Part shown: positions 8,253-18,259 of the stretch, piece after piece
How positions within the stretch are numbered: position 1 is the stretch's first letter
Layout: every line of letters starts with the position of its first letter
Assembly: GCA_021604725.1 (NCBI GenBank)
Contig: BQJN01000036.1
Coordinates: 1 to 41,505, forward strand
Direction: 5' to 3'
DNA: 41,505 nt
Origin: Lysobacteraceae bacterium
Lineage (GTDB): Bacteria > Pseudomonadota > Gammaproteobacteria > Xanthomonadales > BQJN01
The notes under the pieces: model-generated
The model's input: only the letters and a program-made list of their open reading frames with translations
What the model was told of the DNA's origin: nothing
Database searches by the model: none
Position numbers and translations under genes: made by a program

Positions 8253-8422
8253 AACCATGGAAGACTCGATGTGTACCAATGTTTTGGGCACAGCCCGGGA
8301 TGGGCCGACACCGATCAACGGGATCGTTGATCTTGAAGTTAAGTGAAAAGGCGGATTCGAGTAAGGAAGTAAGTGCCTGTTGGGCCACTTTGGAAACCGC
8401 ACAAAAGATCAGGAGATCTGAT
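8253..8422 (+). other. rpmI leader region, possible L20 autoregulatory site or internal promoter
   Basis: This 170-bp stretch lies between the infC terminator and rpmI. It holds a perfect hairpin GATCAACG/CGTTGATC with a GGAT loop (8313-8332) and a GGGC/GCCC hairpin near 8286-8296. In many bacteria ribosomal protein L20 represses this operon by binding an rRNA-like fold near here. I cannot confirm that fold by eye. AGGAGA precedes the rpmI ATG. A 29-codon ORF (8257-8346) has no ribosome site and is probably fortuitous. Confidence 0.35.
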
Positions 8423-8620
8423 ATGCCAAAGATGAAGACAAATAGAGGTGCTGCAAAGCGCTTCAAGAAAACCGCCTCCGGCGGGTTCAAGCGCGGACAC
8501 GCGTTTCATAGCCATATTCTGACCAAGAAGGATCAGAAGCGTAAGCGCGGATTGCGCGGAACCGACATGGTCAATGCGTCAGACGTCAAAGCCGTCAAGC
8601 GCATGCTGCCGTACGCCTAG
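8423..8620 (+). CDS. rpmI: 50S ribosomal protein L35
   Basis: Small basic protein of the large ribosomal subunit, 65 residues, the normal length. [17 protein letters not shown] and the C-terminal VKRMLPYA are characteristic. AGGAGATCTGAT precedes the ATG. It is separated from infC by a terminator-bearing gap and from rplT by 12 bp, so rpmI-rplT form a unit within the larger operon. Confidence 0.98.
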   Translation: MPKMKTNRGAAKRFKKTASGGFKRGHAFHSHILTKKDQKRKRGLRGTDMVNASDVKAVKRMLPYA

Positions 8621-8632
8621 AGGAGAGACGAA

Positions 8633-8986
8633 ATGGCTAGAGTTAAAAGAGGTGTCGTCGCGCGTCGTCGTCACAAGAAGGTTCTTGCGCAAGCAAAAGG
8701 TTACTACAACGCCCGGCGCAAAGTATTTCGCGTTGCCAAACAGGCTGTCACCAAGGCCGCTCAATACGCGTATCGTGACCGCCGCAACCGCAAACGTAAC
8801 TTCCGATCACTGTGGATCGTGAGAATCAATGCCGCTGCACGTATGCACGGTTTGTCGTACAGCCGATTTATGAACGGTCTGAAAAAGGCCAACATCGAGA
8901 TGGATCGGAAAGTACTGGCCGATTTGGCGGTACGCGACATTAAGGCATTCGGCGTTATTGCCGAGAAGGCCAAAGCCAGCCTGTAA
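8633..8986 (+). CDS. rplT: 50S ribosomal protein L20
   Basis: Binds 23S rRNA early in 50S assembly and in many bacteria represses its own operon by binding the leader mRNA. It has 117 residues, normal length: [24 protein letters not shown] at the N-terminus and [24 protein letters not shown] near the C-terminus. AGGAGAG lies seven bases before the ATG. The 150-bp gap after it contains a terminator with a competing stem ahead of pheS. Confidence 0.98.
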   Translation: MARVKRGVVARRRHKKVLAQAKGYYNARRKVFRVAKQAVTKAAQYAYRDRRNRKRNFRSLWIVRINAAARMHGLSYSRFMNGLKKANIEMDRKVLADLAVRDIKAFGVIAEKAKASL

Positions 8987-9002
8987 AGGCGCTTGGGTCT
9001 TG

Positions 9003-9084
9003 ACTGGTTGCTGCCGTTGAGCAGAAACCAGTGGTGCAATCCATCAACGGGAAGGCCGCAAATGCGCCCTTCCCGTTTTTTTTT
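9003..9084 (+). terminator. Attenuator-like terminator structure between rplT and pheS
   Basis: The terminator ACGGGAAGG/CCTTCCCGT (9047-9076) is followed by a nine-T run (9076-9084). Upstream, ACTGGTT (9003-9009) pairs with AACCAGT (9026-9032), enclosing CCGTTGA (9014-9020). That enclosed segment can instead pair with TCAACGG (9044-9050), which overlaps the terminator's 5' arm. This is the classic 1:2 / 2:3 / 3:4 arrangement. Unlike the E. coli pheM leader, no Phe codons or ATG occur between the rplT stop and the terminator, so the signal sensed is unknown. Confidence 0.65.
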
Positions 9085-9126
9085 ACGTTAGCAAGAACAA
9101 CCATGCATGCGAGCGGCATGCAATGA

Positions 9127-10137
<1,011 letters not shown>

Positions 10138-10143
10138 TCGACA

Positions 10144-12519
10144 ATGAAATTCTCATATCAATGGCTGAAAGAATGGGTCGATCCGGCGGTAACGGCCGAA
10201 CAGCTGGCCGAATTGCTGACCATGGCCGGGTTGGAGGTCGATGAGTTCTCGCCGGTGGCAGGTCGCCTGGAAAACATCGTGGTCGGTCGCATCGAATCGG
10301 TAGCGCCGCACCCCGATGCTGACAAGCTACGAATTTGTCAAGTCGCCGGCGGACCGGATGGTTTGAGTCAGGTGGTTTGCGGTGCACCCAATGCCGAACA
10401 GGGCCTGGTGGCGCCGTTTGCCCTGATTGGAGCACGCCTGGGCGACATCAAGATTCGCAAAGCCAAGCTGCGAGGTGTCGAATCATCTGGCATGTTGTGT
10501 TCGGGCCGCGAACTGGGCCTTGGTGAAGATCATGATGGGCTGCTGCCCTTGCCAGCGGATCTGACCATTGGTCAGCCGCTGCAGCAGGCATTGCAACTGG
10601 ACGACCATAGTATCGACGTCGACTTGACGCCAAACCGCGCCGATTGCCTTTCTATCAAAGGCCTGGCCAATGAAGTCGCAGCTTTGACTGAAAGCAAAGT
10701 AACTCACCCGCAGTTGGCGGATATCGAAGCACAAACGGACCAGGTTCGTGACGTTCAACTAGAGTCAGCTGACGACTGTCCGCGTTATGTTGGCAGACAC
10801 ATCGCCAACATCGATGCCTCGGCACCAGCGCCTTGGTGGATGCGCGAAAAATTGCGACGCTGCGGTGTGCGCAGCATCAGTCTGGCCGTGGATGTAACCA
10901 ACTACGTCTTGCTTGAGCTGGGCCAACCGATGCATGCCTATGACGACGATCGATTGCAAGGTGCGATTCGGGTGCGACATGCTCACGACGGTGAAAAGCT
11001 GGTGTTGCTTGATGAAAAAGAGGTGACCCTGGACGAGTCTATCCTGGTCATTGCCGATGACAGTGGTGCCATTGGCGCCGCCGGCGTGATGGGCGGACTT
11101 TCAACCGCGGTAACCACCAGGACAACCAACATTTTCCTTGAGGCAGCCTGGTTTAATCCAGCATCGATCATGGGCAAGGCCCGAGACCTCGGCTTGCACA
11201 CCGATGCTTCACATCGATTCGAACGCGGTGTCGACCCAACCGGACAAATTCGCGCCATGCAACGGGCGACTGAATTGCTGGTCAGTATTGGCGGTGGTCA
11301 GCCCGGACCTATTATCGAAGCAAAGTTTGAAGAAAAATTGCCAAGCCGTCCGCCGGTTGGCTTGCGTAGCCAACGCATCGAGCGCATTTTGGGGCACGCC
11401 ATAGACAGCGCCGAAGTTGAGCGCATTTTAACCGCGCTGGACATGCAAGTTGCCGCCACAGAAGACGGCTGGATGGTCACCCCGCCAGGCGCCCGATTCG
11501 ACATCGAGATCGAAGAAGACCTTATCGAGGAAGTCGCCCGCGTCTACGGCTATAACCGCCTTCCGGCACGGTCACTCAATGGCACGGTTCGTTTTTCTCC
11601 CGCAACTGAATCGGCAATCGAAACCTCCACCCTGCGCAACATCCTGGTCGACCGCGGCTATTTTGAAGCGGTCAATTACAGTTTCGTCGGACTGGATCTA
11701 TTGCAAGCCATGGGGATGGAAGAAGGGGCGATCCCATTAGCCAATCCGTTGTCGGCGGACATAGGCATCATGCGCCCTGCTCTACTTCCCGGATTGTTGA
11801 TGGCAGCCAGCTACAACCGTTCTCGACAGCAGGATTCGATCCGGCTGACCGAATCAGGTACGGTCTTCAATCGCCCCAAGCAAGAAATTGTAGAACGCCA
11901 GCACATCGCCGGTGTTATTTGCGGCTACGCTCGAGGCATCGAGTGGACCGAAAAGCGCCGCCCAGCCGATTTCTACGACATCAAGGGCGATGTCGAGGCC
12001 CTGATTGAAGCGTCCGGAGATGCCGGCAGTTTCCAGTGGCGCATTGGCGGCCCCGACCACCTGCATCCCGGTCGAAGCGCTACCCTGATCAGAAACGGCG
12101 AAAAAGTAGGTGCCCTTGGCGCACTGCACCCGGCAACAGCCAAGTCGTTGGACCTGCCTGCTGACACCTATTGTTTCGAGTTCGACCTGGCCTTGCTGGC
12201 TCCGGCAAGCCTGCCGATCGCGGCAGAATTGTCCAAATTCCCTTCCATTCGACGCGACATCGCGTTGGAATTGGCCGAGTCTGTTGAGTTTGAGTCAGTA
12301 CGAAAAGTCGCCACCGAACAGGCAGGAAAGTTGCTTAAGAACCTTGTATTGTTTGATGTATACCGAGGCGAGGGGGTAGAAACAGGGTGTAAAAGTATCG
12401 CTATGGGCTTGATTTTACAAGACACATCGCGCACTCTTACAGACTCGGAAGTGGACGAAACAATGCTACGGGTGATCAACGGCCTGGAATCCAATCTAGG
12501 TGCGAGGTTACGGGGATAA
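10144..12519 (+). CDS. pheT: Phenylalanyl-tRNA synthetase beta subunit
   Basis: Binds and edits tRNA-Phe as the partner of PheS. It has 791 residues, normal for the family. Domains in order: an N-terminal tRNA-binding EMAP-like domain (about 39-150, [21 protein letters not shown]), the B3/B4 editing domain (about 210-360), B5 (about 400-470), a catalytic-like core, and the C-terminal ferredoxin-like anticodon-binding domain (about 700-790, [17 protein letters not shown]). It starts six bases after pheS and ends two bases before ihfA, indicating one transcript. Confidence 0.98.
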   Translation: MKFSYQWLKEWVDPAVTAEQLAELLTMAGLEVDEFSPVAGRLENIVVGRIESVAPHPDADKLRICQVAGGPDGLSQVVCGAPNAEQGLVAPFALIGARLGDIKIRKAKLRGVESSGMLCSGRELGLGEDHDGLLPLPADLTIGQPLQQALQLDDHSIDVDLTPNRADCLSIKGLANEVAALTESKVTHPQLADIEAQTDQVRDVQLESADDCPRYVGRHIANIDASAPAPWWMREKLRRCGVRSISLAVDVTNYVLLELGQPMHAYDDDRLQGAIRVRHAHDGEKLVLLDEKEVTLDESILVIADDSGAIGAAGVMGGLSTAVTTRTTNIFLEAAWFNPASIMGKARDLGLHTDASHRFERGVDPTGQIRAMQRATELLVSIGGGQPGPIIEAKFEEKLPSRPPVGLRSQRIERILGHAIDSAEVERILTALDMQVAATEDGWMVTPPGARFDIEIEEDLIEEVARVYGYNRLPARSLNGTVRFSPATESAIETSTLRNILVDRGYFEAVNYSFVGLDLLQAMGMEEGAIPLANPLSADIGIMRPALLPGLLMAASYNRSRQQDSIRLTESGTVFNRPKQEIVERQHIAGVICGYARGIEWTEKRRPADFYDIKGDVEALIEASGDAGSFQWRIGGPDHLHPGRSATLIRNGEKVGALGALHPATAKSLDLPADTYCFEFDLALLAPASLPIAAELSKFPSIRRDIALELAESVEFESVRKVATEQAGKLLKNLVLFDVYRGEGVETGCKSIAMGLILQDTSRTLTDSEVDETMLRVINGLESNLGARLRG

Positions 12520-12521
12520 GA

Positions 12522-12821
12522 ATGGCACTAACCAAAGCGGAACTGGCAGAACGGCTCTTTGATGATGTCGGACTCAACAAACGCGAAGCCAAAGAGTTTG
12601 TTGACGCCTTCTTTGAAAAGATCCGTGATGCGCTGGAAAAAGGCGAACAGGTCAAGCTGTCGGGGTTTGGCAATTTCGACTTGCGCGACAAGAACCGTCG
12701 CCCAGGGCGAAATCCGAAAACGGGTGAAGAAATCCCCATTTCAGCTCGACGCGTAGTGACATTTCGCCCCGGACAAAAACTTAAGGCTCGTGTAGAAGGT
12801 TATGCTGGATCCCCGGAGTAA
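12522..12821 (+). CDS. ihfA: Integration host factor alpha subunit
   Basis: Pairs with IhfB to bend DNA in recombination, replication and transcription. It has 99 residues. The DNA-binding beta arm carries [15 protein letters not shown] with the intercalating Pro, and [24 protein letters not shown] is the usual N-terminus. IhfA rather than HU is supported by its place after pheT, the standard gammaproteobacterial order. Its last 20 bp overlap the start of the merR-type gene. Confidence 0.96.
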   Translation: MALTKAELAERLFDDVGLNKREAKEFVDAFFEKIRDALEKGEQVKLSGFGNFDLRDKNRRPGRNPKTGEEIPISARRVVTFRPGQKLKARVEGYAGSPE

Positions 12822-13158
12822 CAACGAATTACCGGCCATCCCGGCCAAACGCTACTTCACCATCGGTGAAGTCAGCGAGCTATGCGGCGTGAAACCACAC
12901 GTCCTGCGCTACTGGGAACAAGAGTTCCCAAGCCTCAAACCGATCAAGCGGCGCGGCAACCGACGTTACTACCAACGTCACGACGTGATCATGATTCGCC
13001 AGATCCGCGCCCTGCTCTACGAACAAGGCTTCACCATCGGCGGTGCCAGACAGCGCCTGGAAGGCGAGCAGTCGAAGAGCGACACCTCACGCAGCCACCA
13101 AATCATCAAGCAGACTCGCATAGAGCTTGAGGAAGTTCTACAGATTCTTAAACGTTGA
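12802..13158 (+). CDS. Small MerR-family transcriptional regulator
   Basis: Protein of 118 residues with an N-terminal MerR winged helix-turn-helix (about residues 18-85): [25 protein letters not shown], then the [13 protein letters not shown] wing. The C-terminal helix (about 95-118) is the short dimer coil. There is no metal-binding Cys set and no effector domain, so the ligand is unknown. It overlaps ihfA by 20 bp and is likely translated from the same mRNA. In Pseudomonas and related genomes this gene is normally followed directly by tRNA-Pro; here more than 5 kb intervenes. Confidence 0.9.
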   Translation: MLDPRSNNELPAIPAKRYFTIGEVSELCGVKPHVLRYWEQEFPSLKPIKRRGNRRYYQRHDVIMIRQIRALLYEQGFTIGGARQRLEGEQSKSDTSRSHQIIKQTRIELEEVLQILKR

Positions 13159-13175
13159 GCTATCTCCAAGCAGAC

Positions 13176-13209
13176 CAACACTTTACAACTCACTGAGTGT
13201 TGATTTTTT
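13176..13209 (+). terminator. Intrinsic terminator of the thrS-ihfA-merR operon
   Basis: CAACACT (13176-13182) pairs with AGTGTTG (13196-13202), followed by A and six Ts (13204-13209). It lies 17 bp after the merR stop and ends the operon before the accessory region. Confidence 0.75.
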
Positions 13210-13275
13210 AGAAGATCCGCTGACGCAACTAACGAGCAAAGGTTTTCTCCCGTAGCGAGTTAATCCAATACTAAC

Positions 13276-13297
13276 AAGGAGGGTTAGGACTAACCGA
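13276..13297 (+). promoter_or_regulatory. Ribosome site separated from its start by a small hairpin
   Basis: AAGGAGG (13276-13282) is the only good ribosome site for the large gene, but it lies about 15 bases from the ATG at 13298. The sequence between forms GGTTAG-GA-CTAACC (13282-13295), which would bring the site close to the start codon if folded. There is no alternative in-frame start nearer to it. Confidence 0.5.
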
Positions 13298-16200
13298 ATG
13301 GCCATCAACGAAAAGAGATCGCGCTGGTTTCGCGCATTGTCTAAGAGCCTCCTGCTAAGCCTTTGGCCACTTTTCGCTTGGTCAGCGCCGCAAATCGCGT
13401 ACATTTCTCCGGCCGAAAGCACAGCAGGCCAAGCCATCTGGGTGGAAGTCATCGTTGATGAAACGATCAATTCAGCTTTGACGGTAACGGCAGGCGACAC
13501 TCAATGCGAGTTCACACCACCTGAGCGTGGCTGCATACTGACGCCAACCGGCATCGGCAACCACCTAGTTCAAGCCACGTATCAGGACAATGACTCAGGA
13601 GCAGAAATACGATCCCCGTTCAAATCGCACACCGTTTTCGCCCGTTCTGCTCCCTTTCGGTATTCGACAACCCCCACCGACCCAAGGCCGATCCAAGAGG
13701 GCCACGGATTATTGAACGTTCTACAATGGCCCAAACAGCCACAATTAGTAGATATCGATGCTGATGGGCGGTTTGTTGTTTACGTTTCGGCCCATGAAAA
13801 TCAACAACATCATGAACAACTCCCAGAGAAAAACGATTCATTAGTTTATCTATACGACAGCGAGTACCGCTCGACAAAAAAAATCGTACTGCCACCAGGC
13901 TCCGATGGCTATGAGGCACCGGCCAGCTTTCCAAAATTAAGTGGCAACGGAAAGTATGTGTTCTTCGCCTCGCGCGATCGAGACGGTCTATTCAGTTTTC
14001 ATCGCCATGACATTCTTTCGGGCGACTTCAGACTCGTTACAAGCGGACCTTTGGGCTCGTTCCGGTACTCAACAATCTACGGCGCGTCCGTCTCATCAAA
14101 CGGTCGATTCGTTGCCATCTCGGGTGAACTCGCTGAATCTGGAATGGCTTATCGATTCGGACGCGACACCATTGTCTGGGATTTGGACACTGGTGCAATC
14201 GGCTTTGAGACTCCCGATGGACACGTTGCTGGAATCGGCGACGCAACCGCGGTTCGATTTAGTAAGGATGCGGATTTCTTGGTCTATTCACAAAACTCAC
14301 GGACCCAGATAAGAAATCGCATGAGTGGACTGGTCGAAATGGTCGGTATTGATACCAGTGGCGAAATCGTCGATTCAAGCGATCCAGATGTCTCCGCGGA
14401 CGGTAGATATGTCGTTTTTAGAGAGTACGATTTTTCACTCGTCCACCCACACAAAATTATGGTTCGCGACCGAGCCCTGGCTCAAACACAGTTTGTCGCG
14501 GCAGATGATGCTCTTGCAGGAACGGACCCTTATGCTAGACCGCGAATATCGTCCGATGGGCAGACAGTCTATTTTTTGTCTCGGTATCCGCTCATTCCCC
14601 CTGGAGGGAACGGATTCATCGCACTGTATGCACGCGACTTGAAAGACGCTGAAATCGAACTACTGTCCGTCAATCCATACGGCATGCCCACAATCGGAGA
14701 CACTATCGATTTTGCGATTAGTGAAAATGCCCGGATCGCTTTCGCTTCCCTGGCCCCAGACCAAGTTGCTGGGTTTGAAGGTTCAGGATTAAACATCTTC
14801 TTGATTGATCGGATTGCGAATACCAAGGAAGTCATAAGTGGCGTTACGCATGCAGGCCAAACTGGATACGATTTGGAACTCGGGGGTTTTGCGACGAACA
14901 CAAAGGAAGTCAGTGCCAAGAGTAGGGCCCGTATGGTGGGTGACCAAGACGCAAACGTCGTTAGAGACACATATGTGCTCAGCGTTAATTCACCCCCAGA
15001 ACTAGTATCAAAAAGTTATATTGATGGAACTGCGGCGGGTGGCTTTTCGTCAGATATTTCTTCGGACGGTAGATTTGTCGCATTTGGAAGCATTGGCGAA
15101 GATATTACCAACGATGACGTAGAAGCTTTTTGGGGCCAAATCTATCTCATGGATCGGCATACTGGAGACGTAGAGTTAGTCAGCTATGACCACGATTTTC
15201 CTTCACAAGGGGCCAATCAGTGGACCAGTACGGCGTCAATTTCACCCGACGGCCGATTCGTTGGTTTTAAAACGGACGCATCGAACTTGACCGAGCACCC
15301 AATATTTAGCCAGACCGCTTGCCTTGTTCGGGATACCCACACTGGGGAGATATTTGAACAACTCGGCGCAGCGGACCCATGGCAAGTATCTGAATGCCAC
15401 GGAAACAAGCTTACCAATAGTGGCTTGTTCTCAACGATTGAGGGCCAACGCCAGTTGTTCTTTCAAGACATTACGCTGGACCAATACTGGCATTTGGGCA
15501 ATGAACCTCCTGGCTCATGGGGTGACTCCTATACTGGAGAAGCGCACGCAACACCAGACGGCGAACTGGTTGTCTTCAGATCGAACATAGATGATTTGGT
15601 TGAAAATGATTTGAACGGGTTCTCAGACATCTTTCTTTGGTTCCGCGACACCGATGAGTTTACTCGCCTTTCTACTGGTGTTGGTGAAACCGAGCCAAAC
15701 GGACATAGCGCCGCACCTGACATATCCGACGATGGGCGTTTTGTGGTCTATGAATCACTAGCAAGTAATCTTGTGAGCAGGGATCGAAACAACGCATCCG
15801 ATGTCTTCCTGTTGGATCGAGCCACCGGAATGACGGAGCGCCTCAGCCTCACCAATCAATCGCAAGAGTTAGCCGCAGGCTCATTCGGCCCGCGCATCAC
15901 TGGCGATGGAAAATTTGTTGTATTTTCCACATCGGCGCGCAGTGTTGGCCCGGGAGTCAGCAACCACGCGACGGACATTTTCATTGTTCCGAACCTGAAT
16001 CTTTACCACGAACCGAATGCACGAGATGATATTTTTCCTGTAACAATCGGCCAACAGTTTTCTGACAATGTCATTTCTCCTGAGAGCGGCACCCCAGATT
16101 TTGTATATCGCGGCGGGCAACTGAGCGTCATCGAGATTAACGGCAACCCCAACATAGTCGGGCAACCCGTTGAATTGACAAGCGGAACGATCACCCTACA

Positions 16201-17365
16201 CGTCGACGGTTCATTCAGCTACGCAAGTACCCGAGCACCTGTTATGCCAATCGAAAACGAGGACACGTTCACGTATACGGTTGAGGATAGTATGGGCTCT
16301 ACTTCTTCGGCTCTGGTGACGATTTATCTGACCCAGTCAAACGCCATGCCTGTCGCCACCGACGACAATCTAAGTTCGATTTTGGAAGACCAGCAAATAG
16401 CGATACCTAGCGAATCATTGCTTGATAACGACCATGCCGGCGAAGTTGATGATGAGGTGATTATTTCTGACGTCTGGCCAATTACCGGCGGCGAGCCAAT
16501 CCTGGTCGCCAACGGGGTCGTTTTCAAGCCTGTCGACAATTTTAATGGGCCCGCAGAATTTGGCTACTCTATCCAGGATCAGGCGGCACAGGAAAACAGT
16601 GCGGTCGTCCGCTTCGATGTCATACCAGTCAATGATCCACCGCTAATTCACGCCGCCGATCAGGTCTTCGCAACCGGAATTGTCCAGTCGATTGTCGATC
16701 AGTCTTGGTTGTCCCTTTCCAAACCCGGCCCGGCGAACGAAGACGATTCGCAAGAGATCACTGGCTATCAATTGCTGAGTACTGATGACCCTGATGGCAT
16801 TCTTCAATCGTTAGATATTTCGACCGAAGGCCATTTGAGTTATCAAACCACAGGGAATGGAGGTGCTGCGGTCGCTTGGTTCGTAGCAATGGATGACGGT
16901 GGTTCACTAGATGGAGGAGTCGACCAAACCGAGCCGGTCGCGGTCGAACTATACGCCGTACCTGGCGACGACCTGGCAATCACAGCGAGCGTCGTCGATA
17001 ACACAGTCGAACCTTTTCAAGTCGCAGAGCTATTGATTGAAGTAAACCGAGCCAATGGGGGCAGCCTCTATGGAACTTGGGTAGAGGTAGTTGCTGACGG
17101 CATCCCCGGAACCTACAGTGCGACTTCATGTGCGTCATATAGCGTTGTTTGCTACGAAACCGAAACTGGATTCGTCATCGCCAACACAAATTTCGAAACG
17201 ACCGAGACAGTGCAGTACTTGCAAGCGGAACCGAGTGTGGTTGGCGAACGTATTCCGATTTCAGTCACAGTCGGCGTCCCTTACGGTTCTGTTGATCAAA
17301 ACTTACAAAACAACGTCGTCGAAATACCTTTGCAGCTCGGTATTTTTGTTGACGGGTTTGAGTAG
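13298..17365 (+). CDS. Large secreted beta-propeller (PD40/TolB-like) protein with cadherin-like domains and IFVDGFE C-terminus
   Basis: Protein of 1355 residues with no recognised enzymatic function. A signal peptide (about 1-30, ending near LFAWSA) indicates export. Residues about 150-900 contain roughly thirteen repeats of the type S.DGRFV.F (for example ISSDGRFVAFGS, ISPDGRFVGFKT, ISDDGRFVVYES), many followed by DVFLLDRATG-like strands, enough for two six- or seven-bladed propellers. Residues about 905-1140 look like cadherin/VCBS-type domains (DTFTYTVEDSMGS, NDPPL). About 1225-1345 resembles the DUF11/CARDB type. The protein ends exactly in IFVDGFE. Sampled lines of this gene are clearly poorer in GC (about 38-52%) than neighbours (about 65%), suggesting acquisition. 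It lies alone between merR and tRNA-Pro. A surface or extracellular binding role is plausible but unproven. Confidence 0.8.
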   Translation: MAINEKRSRWFRALSKSLLLSLWPLFAWSAPQIAYISPAESTAGQAIWVEVIVDETINSALTVTAGDTQCEFTPPERGCILTPTGIGNHLVQATYQDNDSGAEIRSPFKSHTVFARSAPFRYSTTPTDPRPIQEGHGLLNVLQWPKQPQLVDIDADGRFVVYVSAHENQQHHEQLPEKNDSLVYLYDSEYRSTKKIVLPPGSDGYEAPASFPKLSGNGKYVFFASRDRDGLFSFHRHDILSGDFRLVTSGPLGSFRYSTIYGASVSSNGRFVAISGELAESGMAYRFGRDTIVWDLDTGAIGFETPDGHVAGIGDATAVRFSKDADFLVYSQNSRTQIRNRMSGLVEMVGIDTSGEIVDSSDPDVSADGRYVVFREYDFSLVHPHKIMVRDRALAQTQFVAADDALAGTDPYARPRISSDGQTVYFLSRYPLIPPGGNGFIALYARDLKDAEIELLSVNPYGMPTIGDTIDFAISENARIAFASLAPDQVAGFEGSGLNIFLIDRIANTKEVISGVTHAGQTGYDLELGGFATNTKEVSAKSRARMVGDQDANVVRDTYVLSVNSPPELVSKSYIDGTAAGGFSSDISSDGRFVAFGSIGEDITNDDVEAFWGQIYLMDRHTGDVELVSYDHDFPSQGANQWTSTASISPDGRFVGFKTDASNLTEHPIFSQTACLVRDTHTGEIFEQLGAADPWQVSECHGNKLTNSGLFSTIEGQRQLFFQDITLDQYWHLGNEPPGSWGDSYTGEAHATPDGELVVFRSNIDDLVENDLNGFSDIFLWFRDTDEFTRLSTGVGETEPNGHSAAPDISDDGRFVVYESLASNLVSRDRNNASDVFLLDRATGMTERLSLTNQSQELAAGSFGPRITGDGKFVVFSTSARSVGPGVSNHATDIFIVPNLNLYHEPNARDDIFPVTIGQQFSDNVISPESGTPDFVYRGGQLSVIEINGNPNIVGQPVELTSGTITLHVDGSFSYASTRAPVMPIENEDTFTYTVEDSMGSTSSALVTIYLTQSNAMPVATDDNLSSILEDQQIAIPSESLLDNDHAGEVDDEVIISDVWPITGGEPILVANGVVFKPVDNFNGPAEFGYSIQDQAAQENSAVVRFDVIPVNDPPLIHAADQVFATGIVQSIVDQSWLSLSKPGPANEDDSQEITGYQLLSTDDPDGILQSLDISTEGHLSYQTTGNGGAAVAWFVAMDDGGSLDGGVDQTEPVAVELYAVPGDDLAITASVVDNTVEPFQVAELLIEVNRANGGSLYGTWVEVVADGIPGTYSATSCASYSVVCYETETGFVIANTNFETTETVQYLQAEPSVVGERIPISVTVGVPYGSVDQNLQNNVVEIPLQLGIFVDGFE

Positions 17366-17385
17366 AATACAGTACTAAAAAACCC
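17354..17385. terminator. Possible bidirectional terminator between convergent genes
   Basis: GGGTTT (17354-17359) pairs with AAACCC (17380-17385), with AGTA/TACT inside. The hairpin spans both stop codons, which lie only nine bases apart. An A-run on one strand and the T-rich opposite strand fit two-way termination, but the stem is imperfect. Confidence 0.35.
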
Positions 17386-18046
17386 ACCAGCCATCGTCCA
17401 ACTCATCCTGACAGGTCTTGAGTTGCGAAGCATAAGCCCGCGCCGTTGCGTCTACGCGGCGTGATTTTTTTACCAACCAGTCTTTGGCGTTGTAAGTTTT
17501 TCGCTTATAGCCGCCGTGCCCCTCATGATATGCGAGGTACTGATTTGCAGTATCCCACTTGGAGATTCCAAGCGTGCGGGCGGATAGGTCCGTATACCAA
17601 CCAACAAAGTCGATGGCATCATCAAAGTCAGTCCGGCTCGCCCAACCGTTGCCGGTTTTCTCTTGATACCAATCCCAGGTCTCATCTTTGACCTGTGCAT
17701 AGCCATAAGCAGAGGACGGGCGTGTCCACGGAATAAAGCCAAGAGCTTTCTTCCTGGGTGGGCGAGCATCGAACTCGAATGTCGATTCGTGACGAATAAT
17801 CGCCATTTGGACATGAATGGGAGTACCCCATTTTTCCCTGGAGTCATTGGCCGCATCGAACCAGCTGTCCTTCTGGCGGAAGATTTCGCACAGATCTTCG
17901 ACATTTTTTGGCGGTTTGGTCGCACACGCGCCGACGAGTAGCAGTGCAACAGACGCCACCACCACACCCTGCGACAACAGTCCGCAATATTGCGCAACGT
18001 CTCCAGCGCGACTGGTCAATTTCCTTGATATTCTGCGTTTCATCAT
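17375..18046 (-). CDS. Lytic-transglycosylase-like (SLT domain) lipoprotein
   Basis: Predicted peptidoglycan-cleaving enzyme anchored in the outer membrane. It has 223 residues from the ATG at 18046 (another ATG follows at 18043). The N-terminus is basic, then hydrophobic, ending in the lipobox LVGAC. The SLT-like domain has a candidate catalytic Glu in IIRHESTFEF and the typical SSAYGYAQVKDETWDWY block; later AYHEGHGGYKRKTY matches the family end. An upstream in-frame extension to 18136 is rejected because it would translate the antisense of a broken tRNA-Pro. It is convergent with the propeller gene and could help it or cell-wall turnover, but nothing links them except position. Confidence 0.82.
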   Translation of the reverse strand: MMKRRISRKLTSRAGDVAQYCGLLSQGVVVASVALLLVGACATKPPKNVEDLCEIFRQKDSWFDAANDSREKWGTPIHVQMAIIRHESTFEFDARPPRKKALGFIPWTRPSSAYGYAQVKDETWDWYQEKTGNGWASRTDFDDAIDFVGWYTDLSARTLGISKWDTANQYLAYHEGHGGYKRKTYNAKDWLVKKSRRVDATARAYASQLKTCQDELDDGWWVF

Positions 18047-18093
18047 TGGCTGGGTTGTTGTACACTGCGCGTCCCTTGCCGACAAGGGAAATT

Positions 18094-18140
18094 TCGAATA
18101 GTTCGGAGCGTAGCGCAGCCTGGTAGCACACCACAATGGG
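18094..18140 (+). pseudogene. Broken 5' half of tRNA-Pro (pseudo-tRNA)
   Basis: This 47-bp block matches 18278-18324 at 45 of 47 positions: ten bases of 5' leader plus the acceptor 5' strand, D arm and anticodon 5' strand of tRNA-Pro(GGG). Similarity stops right after the GGG anticodon; the variable loop, T arm and acceptor 3' strand are absent. The offset from the intact gene is exactly 184 bp. It looks like the scar of an insertion or partial duplication that broke at the anticodon loop. Confidence 0.85.
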
Positions 18141-18154
18141 TGAGGCGGCGTTCA

Positions 18155-18210
18155 TGCGGGGTGACTTAACGTCACGCCGCGCCGCCGAACGACGATACAC
18201 GGATGTATCG
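18155..18210. repeat. Two REP-like hairpins between the tRNA-Pro fragment and the intact gene
   Basis: Hairpin 1 is GCGG-G-GTGAC, loop TTAAC, GTCAC-G-CCGC (18155-18181), with one G/G mismatch. Hairpin 2 is CGATACA-CGGA-TGTATCG (18193-18210), resembling the last hairpin of the 151-bp element (GCGATAC...GTATCGC). No T-run follows either. They fill most of the DNA between the two tRNA copies. Confidence 0.55.
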
Positions 18211-18253
18211 GCTGGAATGCGGCCCATGGACGGTTGTTGGCGTCTGACTCGGT

Positions 18254-18259
18254 TAGAAT
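18254..18259 (+). promoter_or_regulatory. Probable -10 box of tRNA-Pro
   Basis: TAGAAT at 18254-18259 lies about 28 bp upstream of the mature tRNA 5' end. The matching -35 is weak (GGTTGT about 16 bp upstream). Transcription would start near 18266, leaving a short 5' leader for RNase P to remove. Confidence 0.45.

Noticed and set aside
8257-8346. 29-codon ORF between infC and rpmI
   Set aside because: No ribosome site, no recognisable sequence, and it spans a perfect hairpin; probably fortuitous.
18047-18136. In-frame extension of the SLT lipoprotein upstream to 18136
   Set aside because: The added residues (MWCATRLRYAPNYS...) are the antisense translation of the broken tRNA-Pro; the signal peptide and lipobox start normally from 18046.
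18155-18210. CRISPR or riboswitch in the hairpins before tRNA-Pro
   Set aside because: There are only two different hairpins, no repeat-spacer periodicity and no downstream coding gene to control.
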